This document shows, in pieces, positions 44,212 to 57,223 of a stretch of DNA of 64,000 nt (its first letter is position 1; every line of letters begins with the position of its first letter). The notes under the pieces are model-generated. The model was given only the letters and a program-made list of their open reading frames with translations. It was not told the DNA's origin and searched no databases. Origin of the DNA: Panaeolus papilionaceus (Eukaryota > Basidiomycota > Agaricomycetes > Agaricales); the NCBI GenBank assembly GCA_015501605.1, contig JADNRZ010000006.1, positions 1,426,001 through 1,490,000 of the forward strand. The letters run 5' to 3'. Position numbers and translations under genes: made by a program.

Positions 44212-45631
44212 TCAGAACCTAGACTTGAAGTGATTGAAGATAGAATTGAGCTTTAGAATCTTGAGTGCAGCACTTGTACCGCCACGTAAGTTGGTTTTGG
44301 TGCCACTGTGGTGCGTTCCAGCGGTAAAAATGAAGCGATGTCGCACTCCATGATCACGATATAGGCCAAGAAGCGGGTTCATGAGGATATGCCATGGAGC
44401 TGAGCTCTCGAGATTAGAAGGAGCGACGTCGATAAGGCAGAGATTTATTTCAATCTCAGCCAATGATAGGGGCTTGGAGTCCTCAGTCGCGACCGTTGCA
44501 AGGACAGCAGCGACCCATGGAAGACTGGATTTCGTTCTTTCGACATGATCGATTGACGTAGCGTTGCTCCCGTTGGGTGAAGATGGCCTAAGCTTGGTAT
44601 GAATTCTGCATTTCGTTATTGACAAGGAGCGAAGATTGTGAAGGGATCGCAGGTCGAGCGGTGGACAAACTGCCGTCACTTCTTCTAGTGTTAGTGAATT
44701 TGCAGAGTTGCTGTACTTTGCTGAATACAACATGTTAGAGTGTGCCGTGGCTGTAGGGGTGAATAAAGTTACCTTTCCGAGGAACACAGAACGTAAGGTG
44801 CGTGAGGGAATTGGCGCAACGAAAAAGAAGCTTCGGAACACGGCTGATATCGTCCGACAAGATGGTAAGATGTGTGAGCTTTGAGAGGGTGATCGGGCAT
44901 GCAGGATTTCGAGTAAACGTCAGTAATCTGTCCATAACCGTGCGCCCATTGAACTCAGTGTCGAGAGTCAAACATGCTAGGGGTATGCTGCAAGGCCTAT
45001 TACCCTGCAGTTGGGCCGTTATCGCTTCATTGGAGGAGATATCCCGCAATGTCAGGTGGCGCAAATGCAAGGATTTGTAAAAGGATCCTATTCGGAAGCC
45101 CTCCAATCCAACCACTGAAATTCGTCCCAGCGAGTTCCGTCTAATGGTTCTCAAAAATGCACGCTTCAAGCTAGGCTCCAAGCTGTGCCAGTCGACACTG
45201 GGTGTTCCAGTTACAGAGAACGCTTGAAGGTGATGGAGTTGACGGAGTATGTTGATCAGTTGCGCGGATTGATCCACGATGGGCAAGGTATCAGCGCCGT
45301 AATGCAGAAGCCAGTGCTCGAATGTTGGGGGAAAGGATGATTCAAAAACCTGTATTTCGAGGTCATGAACAAAGGATGCAAGATGTGGGGACTTTGAAAT
45401 GGCGTCAAGGAATTTTTGAGGTGTGGCCGAAGCTTTTGCAAAGAGAAATATGTGACAAGGATCCTTTTGGAACTCTACAACCAGTTTTGTTGAGGCAAAG
45501 AGACGCCTTTGAGCATCGATTTGGAAGGTCGAGCAGATAAGTGAACATGTGGAAAGTGTAGACTTTTCTGTCTGCGGATCGAGCTGGGAGATAATATATA
45601 AAATGAGCTCTGCGGGCATTGCGGGTGGCAT
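44212..45631 (-). CDS. F-box-like/LRR-type protein B
   Basis: Two exons (45631-44773, 44720-44212), 455 residues. It starts MPPAMPAELILYIISQLDPQ, then LSTCSLICSTF and AQRRLFAS, the family N-terminal pattern. Middle leucine-rich segments include LRQLHHLQAFSV, LHLRHLTLRD and LSKLTHLTIL. The 52-base intron follows LTHLTFCVPRK in phase 1, as in paralogues A, C and D. The C-terminal half has LRSLHNLRSLSITKC. The protein is more diverged from A than from the family consensus at the N-terminus. Role as an F-box-type adaptor is inferred, not shown. Confidence 0.75.
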
Positions 45632-46784
45632 GATGGGCCAAGGATGGAGGACTGTAAGAGTAATTGTTCTGTCGGGGGGGTTAAATGAGTGGAGTGCGGG
45701 CAGAATCGTCTCTAGCCTATAAGTATGAGTTGTGTATCCCAGGGCCGATTTGGTGGTTTAGTTTGGATGGTTACGAACAGTCCGTCAGCTTTTGATGGCT
45801 GTAAAGGAGGGGTTGTCGGGATGGTTTTGGCGCCACATAGGCGACACCTACACAACTTAGAATCAGGTACACAGAGACTATAGACTACTAGGTGTTGATA
45901 TTGGTAATTCTGGTGAAAGACGCGGTCAGAAAGTCTCTTCCTTCGTTATTTGGCTTTAGCTGAATGGAAGCTTACCTACGAATGTGCAGTTAATGTGCAC
46001 ACATAAGTACGACATGAGCGGACTCTGAGAAGTTACCCGGGACCCTGGAAATGGCAGATCTGCGAGGCCGAATAACAACCGCCACACTTTGGACGCTAGA
46101 GCTGCTTGGCCCCCTATGATACCTTTACTCGCCTCGAAAGAGAGCCATGCCTCTAACTAGTGCGGAAAAAACAATCAAATTACATACAAAACATTCTGCT
46201 GCGGTTTGTTTGTAACGTTTTAGTGTATGACACACTGGAAGCTAGCACAAACTCCTCTTACCTTGCCACTGACACTTCCTGTTACCAGTGGGGGGATCAG
46301 GGACGTCACTAGGCACAGTTGATGAAATCCAAATGAAATCTAGCCGAGATGCCCCACAGTAACAATGACCTGCCAAGATTGAAGTGCTCAGATTATATGT
46401 AACACGTTCAATGGATTAGGTATTGCACGAGTGCTGTGGTAAATAGCCGGAATCAAGCTGTGAAGCGCGCGAGAGGGGCCGGTTCTTTGTGAGCCTGGCT
46501 CGTGACTGGCCTATAAATACCACAGTTGGCTTGGAATTCGATAATATTAATTGCACAATTGATAACCAATCTCCAATTGCGTCTTTTCGTGTCAGCTCTG
46601 TTATTGACACCTTGTTACTAGTTTGATCCAGCCTGTTCCATATCTCCCTTTACAGCCTCACCACTTTCACCGTACCAATCCCCAATTCCGGCTTGACCCC
46701 CTTTCAATCGAACTTCTTGAATTGCACCATCTGCTACCGATTCTCGCGCAATCCTGAGCTTTAATATCTCGTGAATTAAACGCT
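45632..46784. other. Divergent promoter region of gene B and the Zn2Cys6 regulator
   Basis: About 1.15 kb without a gene. A TATAAATA box for the regulator lies at 46512-46519. The 5' leader from about 46620 is pyrimidine-rich, as is usual upstream of fungal starts. Confidence 0.55.
46512..46519 (+). promoter_or_regulatory. TATA box (TATAAATA) of Zn2Cys6 regulator
   Basis: A consensus TATAAATA about 265 bases upstream of the ATG at 46785, followed by a CT-rich leader. Confidence 0.5.
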
Positions 46785-49700
46785 ATGATTGACACAAGCA
46801 AACCTACTGGCGCCAAAAGTACCAGCACCACTGCCAACACCGCGGGCCCTTCTACTGAGACCGACGTCCTCGCTGGACGTGCTCAATCAAAGAAACGTCG
46901 GATACCTGGTGCCTGCGACATTTGCAAGCGAAAGAAGAGTGCGTAACCCAACCTCTGTTACCCCACATGTAGGCGTACGATGTGATGCCTATGTATTACC
47001 CCATGAGTAATTTGTCGCGCTGACGGATAGATGCACTTAACAGTACGATGTGAGTTCCGTTGCCTCAGCTGTGGTCTTCGTCTAGGCTGCGCTCTTCGAC
47101 GAGTCAATTACCGGTGCCCCCCCAGGAGTCTAACATCTTGCCGCTTTTCCTTATCTAGGCGACAGCGGGGAAATGCCAGACAACAGATGCAGTAATTGTA
47201 CGCAGTTTGGATTGGAGTGCACACACAAAGAGGTTACGAAGGTTCGTGTTCCCCCCCTTGAGAGGACGAAGAGAGTTTTGGCCCGTACACCACCGCCCCT
47301 CCCGTACCCTCTGCCCACCCGAAATTGGCTGATTCTAAAATCTTGTATCTTGTATTCACAACGACCTCGGAACTCTCTTCGCCATCCTGTTTGGCAATGT
47401 AGACCCTCGGTTCAGCGAAGGGGTAAGCTCATCAATTCCCCTTGCCAAAACAAGTCAGACTTAAACATGATATTCACCTCGTCTCCAGTTACGTCGAAAG
47501 CTTGGAAGCAAGACTGGAGAAGATGGATAGATTGCTGAGTAAGGTGTGAATTCATTGGTTCACGTCCACATGGCGCTTCTCATAATGCCGACCGCCTTTT
47601 CGACCATTTTGATCGCAACGTCTTCAAAACAGCTCCTCCCTGGGATTGACATCGCACAAGCCGTTGAAGACATCAAACCCGCGAAGAACTCGCGCTCTCC
47701 AAGCTCCTGCTCCAATGACTCGTCGGACTCGTCGAGCGAGGAAGCCGCTGCAGGAGATAACAATCTGGGGAACGAGATGCTCACTATGCGGCTCGATAGG
47801 CTTAACTTGAACCCACAAGCTAACAGATTCTTTGGGAAATCAAGGCAAGCAAAAGCTTACTGTTATTTGTGGATCAAATTTCCACTGTCAATGCGTCATC
47901 CAATGGTGTTGGACCTGTCCATTTATCTTTGGAACGTCGTGTGCTCACTTGATGCCGCTCATTTTTAGAGTGGCGGCACAGTACCTTGTGACCTGCAAGG
48001 GCTGTGTATTGTATTTTTGGAGCTCTCAATCAGCGATTGTATTGAAATCTAACTCACTTTATATCATTGCAGTGGCTATCAGCTCGTCCAGACAGCGCTC
48101 GATTTAAAACTCGAATATACAGGCGAGGCGTCTTCACCGAGATTGATCACCAATGCGAATGAAGCGCGTCTACCTCTTCGAAGGCACGAGTTCTGGGATG
48201 TCCCACCAGTTAGTTGCGAGTACCGTTGACGCAAAAGCTGAACTCACCTTTCTCCATTGCAGTGGCTGAAATCGAATCCGGAACTCGAAAATGACGTCCC
48301 ATCCTATATTTATCCTCCTGAGGATCTCATGCCATCCCTCATCGATGCCTACTTCACCCAAATGAACAATTTCCTCCCACTCCTGCACCGCCCGACGTTC
48401 GAACGCTCCATTGCCAACGGTCTGCATTATACTGACTCCATGTTTGGAGCCACTGTTCTATTGGTATGCGCCCATGGTGCGCGCTATAGCAATGATCCGC
48501 GTGTCAGATCCGAGCGAGCTGAGGGGGAACTGGAAGGACAAAGGTCGGCTGGATGGAAGTGGTTCGAACAAGTCAATGTGCTTCGAAAGACTCTGTTCAA
48601 ACGAACAACACTTTACGAACTGCAAATGCAAGCTGTGTGTTGGATTTTTTATTGGTATCATTCAATTCGAGCAGAGTTGTTGACGACCAGGCTGTTTGAC
48701 AGCTTCATGTCCTTTTTGCTCAATCAAGCGAAACACCACAGGGGATTTGGGCACAAATAGGGTTGGCAGTCCGACTTTCGCAAGAGGTTGGCGCACACAG
48801 GCGAAGGAGAAAGAAAGACGCTCATGCGACTGCCGAAGATGAGCTTTGGAAGCGGGCATTTTGGTGTGTAGCTTCATATCTTGATAAATCTGGAGGCTTA
48901 CTAGTAAACGCCCTCGAAGGGTTATCATGAGCCTCGATAGACAGATCAGCTCGTTTTCAGGGAGGCCGTGTGGATTGCAGGATGAGGAGTACGTCGATTT
49001 TCTTTCATGTTAAATATGAGTCAGTTTAGAGTCTGTTCTAGTCTGGACGTTGACCTACCCGTTGAATGTGACGATGAATACTGGGACAAGGGGTTCAGAC
49101 AACCGCCTGACAAGCCTTCGACCATCACTTATTTTAATTGTTATCTGCGTTTGATGGATATCATGGCATATGCTATGCGGTTAATCGTGAGTCTTATTTT
49201 TAAGTGCACCTGGGGCATGAACTTACGCGTTGCAATAATTTAGTATTCGATAAAGCGTCCTGGCAGCAAAACAGGGCGCTCTGACCAAAAAATCATCGCG
49301 GAACTCGATGCAGCTATGAATAGTTGGATGGATTCAGTCCCTGACCATCGTAAGGTTGATCTTATGAGGGCTGTTGTGCATCTGCTGACCTCCATGTAGT
49401 TCGCTGGAATCCCAACTGTAAAAACGAACTGTTTCTGAAGCAGTCGGCAGCGCTACATGCGACCTATTACCATCTCCAAATATTGATTCACAGACCGTTT
49501 ATCCCATCACCACGCAATCCTACCCCCGTTGCTTTCCCATCTCTCGCTATATGCACAAACGCAGCACGGTCTTGTTGTCATGTGCTCGAGTCATTCAGTA
49601 AGCTGAGTGCTGTACCATTCGCGACACTGCAGGTAAGTAAAATGTTGTACCTTGCGCGAGTTCTGTAGGTACTAATCACAATCAATGCACAGACGACAGC

Positions 49701-50856
49701 ATTTACAGCCGCCGTAATACTGCTGTTGAATATATGGAGCGGAAAACGATCTGGTTATGCTCCCAACCCACGGCGGGAGATGGAGGATGTTCAGAGATGT
49801 ATGGACGTTCTGAAAGCTTCTGAGACAAAGTTAGTCATTTTCGCTCACTGAATAACACTCGCTCACCTTTTTTCCAAAGATGGGCAGCTGCAGGGAGGTT
49901 TAGGGATATTTTAACAGAGCTTGCATTCGCTGGAGATTTGTCCCTCCCTGTAACACCTTCAGCCAACGGAACTGGATCATCGTCAAGTCCAGTCATGATC
50001 AGGAAAAAGAGGGCCAGGGATACCGACGAAACTGCAGAAGGTCCCAAATCAGCAGCATCCTCATCTCCCACATCACCAGTTGATCCTCAGCCCCGCGCCA
50101 TTGCAGGAACGCGTCGGGTTTCAATGAGCACAACCCAGCAACCTCAGATTAATGCCATTCCACAGGCCCAGATACCCCATCAGAATGCGCCTGTGGCGCC
50201 TTTAAACTTCGCACTGCCCATGTATAGCAATGAGCTGGGGCGCTTGCCGATATATGGGCAGTTCAGCTTCACAGACACACTTGGTTCCAACCCCTGTATC
50301 CCAATCCAACCGCCTACGAGTTTGGACCAGATATTGCTGTCTAGTTTCGCTTCTCGTGCTGCCGCAAGCGCTGCTGCAGGGGTTGGAGGTACTGCAGGGG
50401 CCATGCCTACAACGACACCAAGGTTGGATGCGTACGTTATTGACGCGTTATTTCGAGGCCAGACAATAGAGAATCTGGTCAGAACTGCCAATGCTCAATG
50501 GTACCTGAATCAACAGGCTGCACAGCAATTGCAACAGCAGCACCAGAACTCAATGCAAAACTTGCAAAACATCCAGCAGGCTGGGCTATCAAATATTGGG
50601 GGAAGCATGTCGCAAGTGGAGGGCTTATCTGGAGGACCCTCCTTGGAGCTTTCGGAGGATGTTCCAATGTCAATGATTGGCACGATGCCGGCCATGGATC
50701 ATGATACGATGACCATGTGGTCAATGGCGCCTACCAGCCTTGAGTACGTTTCTCCGTACTTAGAACGAAGATTTTTCACTCACCTATGATCCCAGGTTGG
50801 ACGACTGGCACTCTTACATCTCAAGTGTTGAACAGATCACCCAAGGCTACAACTGA
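46785..50856 (+). CDS. Zn2Cys6 fungal transcription factor, 16 exons
   Basis: A binuclear zinc-cluster activator of 937 residues assembled from 16 exons: 46785-46938, 47044-47049, 47159-47241, 47403-47422, 47489-47543, 47633-47844, 48073-48208, 48263-48634, 48703-48863, 48920-48988, 49042-49186, 49244-49349, 49400-49632, 49693-49829, 49880-50743, 50796-50856. The six Cys are in CDICKRKKIRCDSGEM..CSNCTQFGLEC, built from three exons; the KKIRCD core needs the 6-nt microexon. A 20-nt exon then supplies TLGSAKG before the dimerising helix YVESLEARLEKMDRLLSK. The Fungal_trans (PF04082) region follows: AYFTQMNNFLPLLHRPTF, GIWAQIGLAVRLSQEVGAHR, WVIMSLDRQISSFSGRP. A Gln/Ser-rich C-terminus follows. 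The intron at 47845-48072 has a GC donor. Probable nuclear regulator; target genes unknown. Confidence 0.88.
47044..47049 (+). other. 6-nt microexon TACGAT
   Basis: Flanked by CAG and GTGAGT. It restores the KKIRCD of the zinc cluster: one base from exon 1, TACGAT, then GC from exon 3. Skipping it keeps the frame but deletes two residues of the DNA-contacting loop. Confidence 0.75.
47403..47422 (+). other. 20-nt microexon in Zn2Cys6 regulator
   Basis: Between a TGTAG acceptor and a GTAAGC donor. It gives Thr-Leu-Gly-Ser-Ala-Lys-Gly in phase with both neighbours and matches the linker seen in related zinc-cluster proteins. Confidence 0.7.
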
Positions 50857-51055
50857 TTTAGTCTCTGATCTGTCAATAATTTATAGTGTCAGTATTTTCA
50901 TTTACATAAATTTTCGTAGTGGAACAAGGCACGTACCATTACTTATACCACTTGTTGTCGCATGCTTTTTTCTTGTCTTTAAATGGTCTGTATACACAAA
51001 TACCCTGAATCCATGGATATAAACAATACGATGCACAATCTATATAAATCCCGAG

Positions 51056-54000
51056 CTATGATCCGCTGGAGGTCTCTTTCCTCAACCCAAAGCTAACCAG
51101 CCTTCTAAAGTCTGAGAATACCTCTCTTCGACCTTCCTTCGCAGAGTCGGTCCCACTGGATCCAGTTGAAGGACCTGTTAGCCCAGGGCCCGCTAAGCTG
51201 GCAAATATGCCTTCATTGATGCCCCCCATCGGTAGCGTCACTCTGCTGGCCCCCGGACTGATCAGGCTTCCTCCTGCATGACCTGCTGCGGGATCCATAT
51301 CCAATGAGGAGAGGAAGGATGTACTTTCAAGATCGGTCTTTGTACTGGTAATTGTCAGGAAGGAATCAAGAAGATTATTCTGCGCCGATTTGGGAGTTCC
51401 TTTAAGATCAAGAATCTAGCACTTCGCGTCAGTGAATGACCAGAAGATCGTGACAGCAACAACAGACCTTTTGGAAATTAGTGAAGGAAGCGTCCCCGAT
51501 CAGGAGGGTGTAATTCAAGATGAATCCTTCCGGAGGATCCTGAGATGCAACATAGGTTATAACATGCATAAAAAACCCACAGCAGCACATACCACAGGCG
51601 TAACGATAACTTTCAGCAGGGCCTCTAATCGCATGGTTGTCTTGCTCAGTGATCGTGAGTATCTGAGAAAAAATCAGCGACAATCCACGAAACCGGTTGT
51701 ACGCTATTTCACGCACGAAGTCGAGGTCAACGCTTCTCCAGGCATCTTGGTTAGATATGCCTTGATGGTTTGCATATCGATGAGGAGCTACGCTCAAAAA
51801 AAAGTGAACATCCGTCCGCTAATGCCAAAGGAAAGTCCATACCTGCTCGGCACCTATTTCCTTCAGAGGTCGACTTCTAACCAGAGAATTGGTGAATTTG
51901 ACTAGGATCACGCTGCATAGACATCATATCAGCCCGTTGCACATTTCAGGATGATAAATCACTGCATACCTGGACGCCTTGTCAAAGAAGTTTTTCAAAT
52001 ACTTCTTCTGCTCTATCAAGGGTTTGATAACCTCGACCACTTGTTCTGCCGCTTTAACGAGTTCAACGGCATAAGGTGAAGGCCCGCTGACTTGATTGAC
52101 GGTCGACCATGATGTTCTGGCAAGGGTTGCGAAGAAAGGGTCGCAGGCTGACTCAAATTCACGCAGGATGACATTAATAGAAGTGGAGATAGCGCTATCA
52201 AGAAATGTAAGTAAACGAAGGATACAGCTTCGAGAAAAATCCCACCTAATAAACAGATCGCATTCAACCTGGAAAGTGATCTTCTCCTTGAATTCTACAT
52301 TGATCTTCTGTTTGACTTTCTCTTCCAGCTATGGGTAGATGCATGGAGATTTAGTAATTATGCAATAAAATGTACAGGCCACACACCTCCAGAGCAGTTG
52401 TTTGACAATAGTCGGCGGTATTAATGTGTAGACAGAGCTGCTTCAGTAGGTCCACATCAACTCGAGACTCCGTCGACTTTCGAGCGAGACCTGCCCCTGG
52501 TCGCTTTGGTACGACAACAAGCACTTCCTCTGGTCGTACTGCTGATCAATTTAATGCAAGATGGCGAGGATAATTTACTTGCCTGCATATATGCGCAACC
52601 ATTTCTTGTGCAATGTGCACAAATCAAACAGCGGTTGCCCTGTGGATAACTTTGCACATTGCTCCAGGCTCTGACCATAGAAATAGAACAGATCCGTCGA
52701 GGATGGCAGTACAGGTGTTGCTGAATCGGTATCGCTTTCTGTCACAGAGCCCTCTCCGGAGCTGCGTGGTTGGGCTGGAGCTTGATTTTTTATGCCAGTT
52801 ACCTTGTTCTTGCGGTGAGGCGCCAACATATCAGCCAACACTCTGTTGTGGGGAGTTAGACGTAGCACTTGGTCAAGTCATACAATTGGCAGACCTACTT
52901 GTCTTGAGCGTCCACAAAAATACCCATTCGCGGCTCGAATGCAGCGCTAATTGGCTTTCCAGGTTCAGAGTGTTGCTTGTCCGTCGCTTTGAGGAGTTCC
53001 TTGAACTGTAGTAAAAAATGTTAGCATTTGGATATCAAGCAGACTAAACAGCGCACAGGAGTTGCCCATTTCTTCGCCATAGACAATTCAAACTCCGTTG
53101 TCAGAGCTAGATTGTCCAGCAACACTTTAACAGTTAGATTAGAGCCAGCCTTGGTGAGTAAAGTGGTAACATCGTCCCTGTTAAGAAAAATGGGCGTCAG
53201 TAAACCATATCCTTTGAGTGGACCAAAACATACCGTGTAATTTCAGCAAACTTTGCCAACAAGTGCCATCCAACCCTCCACTCCGCAGGAAAGACTCTAC
53301 CCTGCTCCAACTCGTGGTTTGTGAGTAATCTCCTGAACCAGGCAAACCGGCGGGAAAGGTTGTCCAGCTGCCCAGCTTCGTCATTCGTTCGGAAAATGCG
53401 ACGATATTCCTTCAGTTCCAGGGCCACGAATCTATCAACGACTTGCATCCGAGCATCTGGCCCCAAAACATCAACAACGTGGCAGGCATCGGCGATTTGA
53501 GATGACTGGATCGACTTGTTTTCTTGCAAGTAGCTAGAAGATAATGTCAAAAATGGTGTTCAGAGAGGAGGTCCTAAACCCACAAAGCATCGAAATCACC
53601 GTCTAGTTGTGATTTCAGTTGCGTTTGAATCTCCTGTATTCGTTTCCATACTCTGGCGATGCTGGGTACGGTAGTGTATGACTTGAATGAGCCGGAAATC
53701 TGCTTAACAGCCTGTAGTGGTGCATATATCAGGTATGGGAGCCTCTTTGCCATGCAAGAAGACTTACCGATAAAGTCTGAGTGACTTCGCCGTATTTCTT
53801 TTCCTTAATGTGGTCCTCAAGCTGGGTAATCGCGTTCACTATAGGCAAGAAACTCAGGAAAGTCATTATACAATCAGAGTTGCCCAATACATACCGAGCA
53901 TCTGTAACCGCTTCATCATCGTCATGCTGGTAATCAGGTTCTTCTTCGCCAGGTCGAGCACTTGGATATCCTTCGTGATATTCCGCACAACAGCCTCTGA

Positions 54001-54436
54001 TTCTGTAGCCTTTTCCCTAATGCGAGACATTTGGCCTAAAAGGTCCTGTAAACCTTGGTGAGTTTCATTAGCGATGATGTTAGAGTGTGCCATACCGAAA
54101 TCATCTCCTGTATAATAGACATCCGGTCAGGGTCCTGGCTCACTCTCAATTCCGCTTGTAGCTCATCGATTTCCTTCTGCAGTTCTTGCTGTGTCTCTGC
54201 CAGCTGTGCATTAATGTCATCAATGTGTGTTAGGGATACTTCTGTCCACTATTCAGCTTAAATGACAAATGTAGAGGTCGATACCACCTGCCATCTGGAA
54301 AGAAGTCGTTTAGGATTTCAACCGCGTTGAACGACTCTGAGAGGCCGTCAAGACGGTCGGCATTAGCTGTTGGCTCTACTTCTAAAACGCGTTGTATAGA
54401 CAGGATGACTTCGTGGGGGAGCTCGTCGCTGTGCAT
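51056..54436 (-). CDS. VPS53: GARP/EARP tethering complex subunit VPS53
   Basis: A multi-exon minus-strand gene from ATG 54436 to TAG 51056. The N-terminus MHSDELPHEVILSIQRVLE leads to ESFNAVEILNDFFPD, a VPS53 hallmark. Later exons carry a coiled coil (EIDELQAELRVSQDPDRM, AKKNLITSMTMMKRLQML). The strongly conserved block KEYRRIFRTNDEAGQLDNLSRRFAWFRRLL follows, with an upstream VVDVLGPDARMQVVDRF. Near the C-terminus QVVEVIKPLIEQKKYLKNFF matches the family. VPS53 with VPS51, VPS52 and VPS54 tethers endosome-derived vesicles at the trans-Golgi. The last exon (51056-51304) is a Gly/Ser-rich tail of unknown function. Splice sites of the small middle exons were not all resolved. It is convergent with the zinc-cluster regulator, 199 bases apart. 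Confidence 0.88.
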
Positions 54437-55375
54437 GGTGTCGGCAAGGGGCTTTGCTAGCCTGAGTGCGGTCAAGGTTGATGTCGCGTCAAAGCAAATC
54501 CACGTTATTGATGCTGACTGGTGCGCATCACTAAAACCCTAACCCAACATGAGGTCTATCGCTGTGCAAGGGATAAATCCAAAATTCTTTCCATCCTGAG
54601 ATTACAGGGCACATATACGTCGCAGGGTATCTATAATTTTTCTTGGTCAGTCCTGTATTTGATGGAAATAGAAAAAATCTCGGAAGTTAAATGAGAAAAG
54701 GTAAGACTTCTACCGCTGAGACGCTGAAGAATTGATATATGTGTTACTCCAAATCCGCGAGAGCACTTTTTTGCATGACAAGGTAGGGTTGATTCTCACT
54801 TATTAGTCAAATTTCACACTCTATGGTCATATTTTGGGAAATTCTTAATCGTTCGTCCGACATACGGTGCGTACTGTGACCCCATCGAACCTCAAGTTCG
54901 GCATTAATTATGCAGACGGCACTGGGTAGCGGTAGGTATACTGCATCCCTTGTGCTTGAGTTATTGCAAATGAAAGGCTACTTTCTTAATAATAGCATTT
55001 GAAGAGATACAACGCAGTCACAGAAGATTATGTGCACACGGGCGCGAAGCCCCTATCGCGAAGCCCCTATAAGCAATCGAGAGATAGACGCGGTCACGTG
55101 ATAGGTACAAAGCTCTTTCACTCGGAAGCATTGTACTTGACACCGAAGTGCTAGTAGTATCATATATGGCGTCCATAGTAAAAAATGTATCGTAAAGGTG
55201 ACAGTAATCGTATATTAACCCCAAAATAAATCGGCCCAATACTTATGCAAGTATGCATTTTGTCGAGGAAGTTCGTGAAGCGACTCGGTCAATTGAGAAT
55301 TCGAAGGAGGTCCGTTGATGGAGACTTCTCACCTGTTGTAAGTAACGAGCCTGCCTTGAAAGTCGGGAAAGTTTT
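54437..55375. other. Intergenic region with a short tandem repeat
   Basis: About 940 bases without a supported gene. It holds the VPS53 promoter and a 14-bp tandem duplication at 55043-55070. Confidence 0.5.
55043..55070. repeat. 14-bp tandem duplication
   Basis: CGCGAAGCCCCTAT occurs twice in direct succession without change. Confidence 0.85.
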
Positions 55376-56849
55376 CTATGGAAGTACATCCGAGTATTTA
55401 CTAATCAAATGACTGTACCATGGTTGAGAATGTGTATTGAAAGCCACAGCTCCAACATCATCTAACCCAGCGTTGCTCCTATACTCTTCCAGGAGTTCTA
55501 GCCCTACAGGATCATCAGGAAGCTGAGTGCTAATGTATAGATTCCTCCTGTGTGCTAGAGAAACTTCGATATTGACTCCCGACACTGCTCCTAATCCACG
55601 AAGCTGTTGAATCGGGTGAGAGACATAGTACCAGGGTATGATACGTGACAAATTGGGGTAAAAGGGAATCGGAATAGCCAAGAAAATTCGAAGATCAACA
55701 CCAACACCACTACGCTCTGTATTTCTTGATGGCTGGAGCCTGTCCAAAACTGCTCCGAGCCATGGAAGACAGAATAGATACCTCATGTCGTAATCCGAAG
55801 GGGAAACCAGGCCGCAGATTGTGAGGTGGGTCAAAGATAGAAGAGCGTCCAGAGGCAGAATAGGGCATTTGGCGCTAATCTGATGTATAGACAATCTGGT
55901 CCCAAGATCGGGTGGGCAAGCCATCGGAGCTAAGAACGGCGTCAGACTAGGGTTGTGGTAGGTGTGCTGCGCAAAACCTTCGAGTCAACATACCATCTAC
56001 AGGGATCGTAAACGCAAGATGCGTTAGAGTTCTACTACATAATCCCAAGACCAAAATTGCATCGCTTGCATCGAATCGATACACCAAAAACTCTAGTTTC
56101 TTCAATCGCGAAAGTTTTAATGCGCACCCCCGATCCAAAAAGCCGTTGGCAGCTGGTTTTCTGAGGAATCCAGTTATTGACAACGCGGATAAATAAACAA
56201 ATGACGACTCGTGAACTGGATAGGTTTTAATTTTAGATCCAGGTGGGAAGGCGTGAATATGCGGGATCTGTAGGACTTGTAGATTTTTGGCGCTATTGAA
56301 AAGGCTGAAAATCAACCCGGAGAAGGCAGTGAGAGAAACCGTTCGAATGCTTTTTGATTCAAGGACATCCATGAGAATGTGTCGAGTCTGGTTTGTGAGG
56401 ACGCTCCAATCTGCGGGGTAAAAAGCCGCACGAATGCGGAAATCTTCAAGATGGGTAAGATGAGGCAGGAGTAGATTCAAAGACATATAGTTGGATGTTT
56501 TGTGCCTAAGGCGTGCGGGAACCAATTGGATATGAAGACGACGGACGAATACGGCAAGGCGTTTATTACTGCTAACCGTGCGGCAGAGATTTAATCCCTG
56601 TAACGTCTTCGATTCCTCCCAAGCAAGTGACAACTTTTCCGGCTCGAAGGCAAGTTGACCTTTCGAATAAATGAAGTTGTAGAGGTGCCTTTGCGCCTCC
56701 GTAACGAAGGAAGTTGATATTAGACAGCATTGAGCCAGGCTATGCTTATCTTCCAAAGGATCCAGTTGGGAAATGATTCGAAAAATAAGCTCAGGCGGCA
56801 TGACCGGGGAGGATTCAATTTGCTGGCTCGGTAGAGGCTCGACCGACAT
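55376..56849 (-). CDS. F-box-like/LRR-type protein C
   Basis: Two exons (56849-55994, 55929-55376), 469 residues. The N-terminal motif is MPPELIFRIISQLDPLEDKH then LAQCCLISTSF and AQRHLYNF. Leucine-rich segments include LLLPHLTHLEDFRIRA, KNLQVLQIPH and LSRLKKLEFLVY. The intron follows LTHLAFTIPVD in phase 1, as in the paralogues. The C-terminal half (ALLSLTHLTICGL, YPNLSRIIPWYYVSHPIQQL) keeps the IPW landmark. A family function in substrate recognition is inferred. Divergent in sequence from A and B, so the duplication is not recent. Confidence 0.75.
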
Positions 56850-57223
56850 GGTGGTTCAAGAAAGAAAGACTTGCGATATGGAGGGCTGTGCTTGGTGCAA
56901 ACTTGTGATTTCCCAACACCAACTTTTGAGAGATGTGTATCAAAAACAGTCCATTCATGGTTGTATTTACCCCCATTAATTTTCAGGGATATATGTGAAA
57001 GGATAGTTTAGTTATATTCTGTTGACAGGAGATGGCCATGGGCTGGTTTCCTGGAAATTGAAGACCCAAGACCGATTCGATGCGAAGACGGAGCGTTTCA
57101 GAGTCACCATGTTGTTACAAATATCACGTGTTCTTAGTGTCACCGTCACAAACATCTGAGGAAGATGGAACTCGTTGTCAGACTCTACCACTACTCCTAA
57201 TTATTTCATTGACTAGTCAAAAT
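56850..57223. other. Divergent promoter region of gene C and Asterix-like gene
   Basis: About 370 bases between divergently transcribed genes; no distinct box recognised. Confidence 0.5.

Noticed and set aside
48635..48760. Stop codon ending the zinc-cluster frame at 48758-48760
   Set aside because: Only in the unspliced reading. Removing 48635-48702 gives the conserved ETPQGIWAQIGLAVRL continuation.
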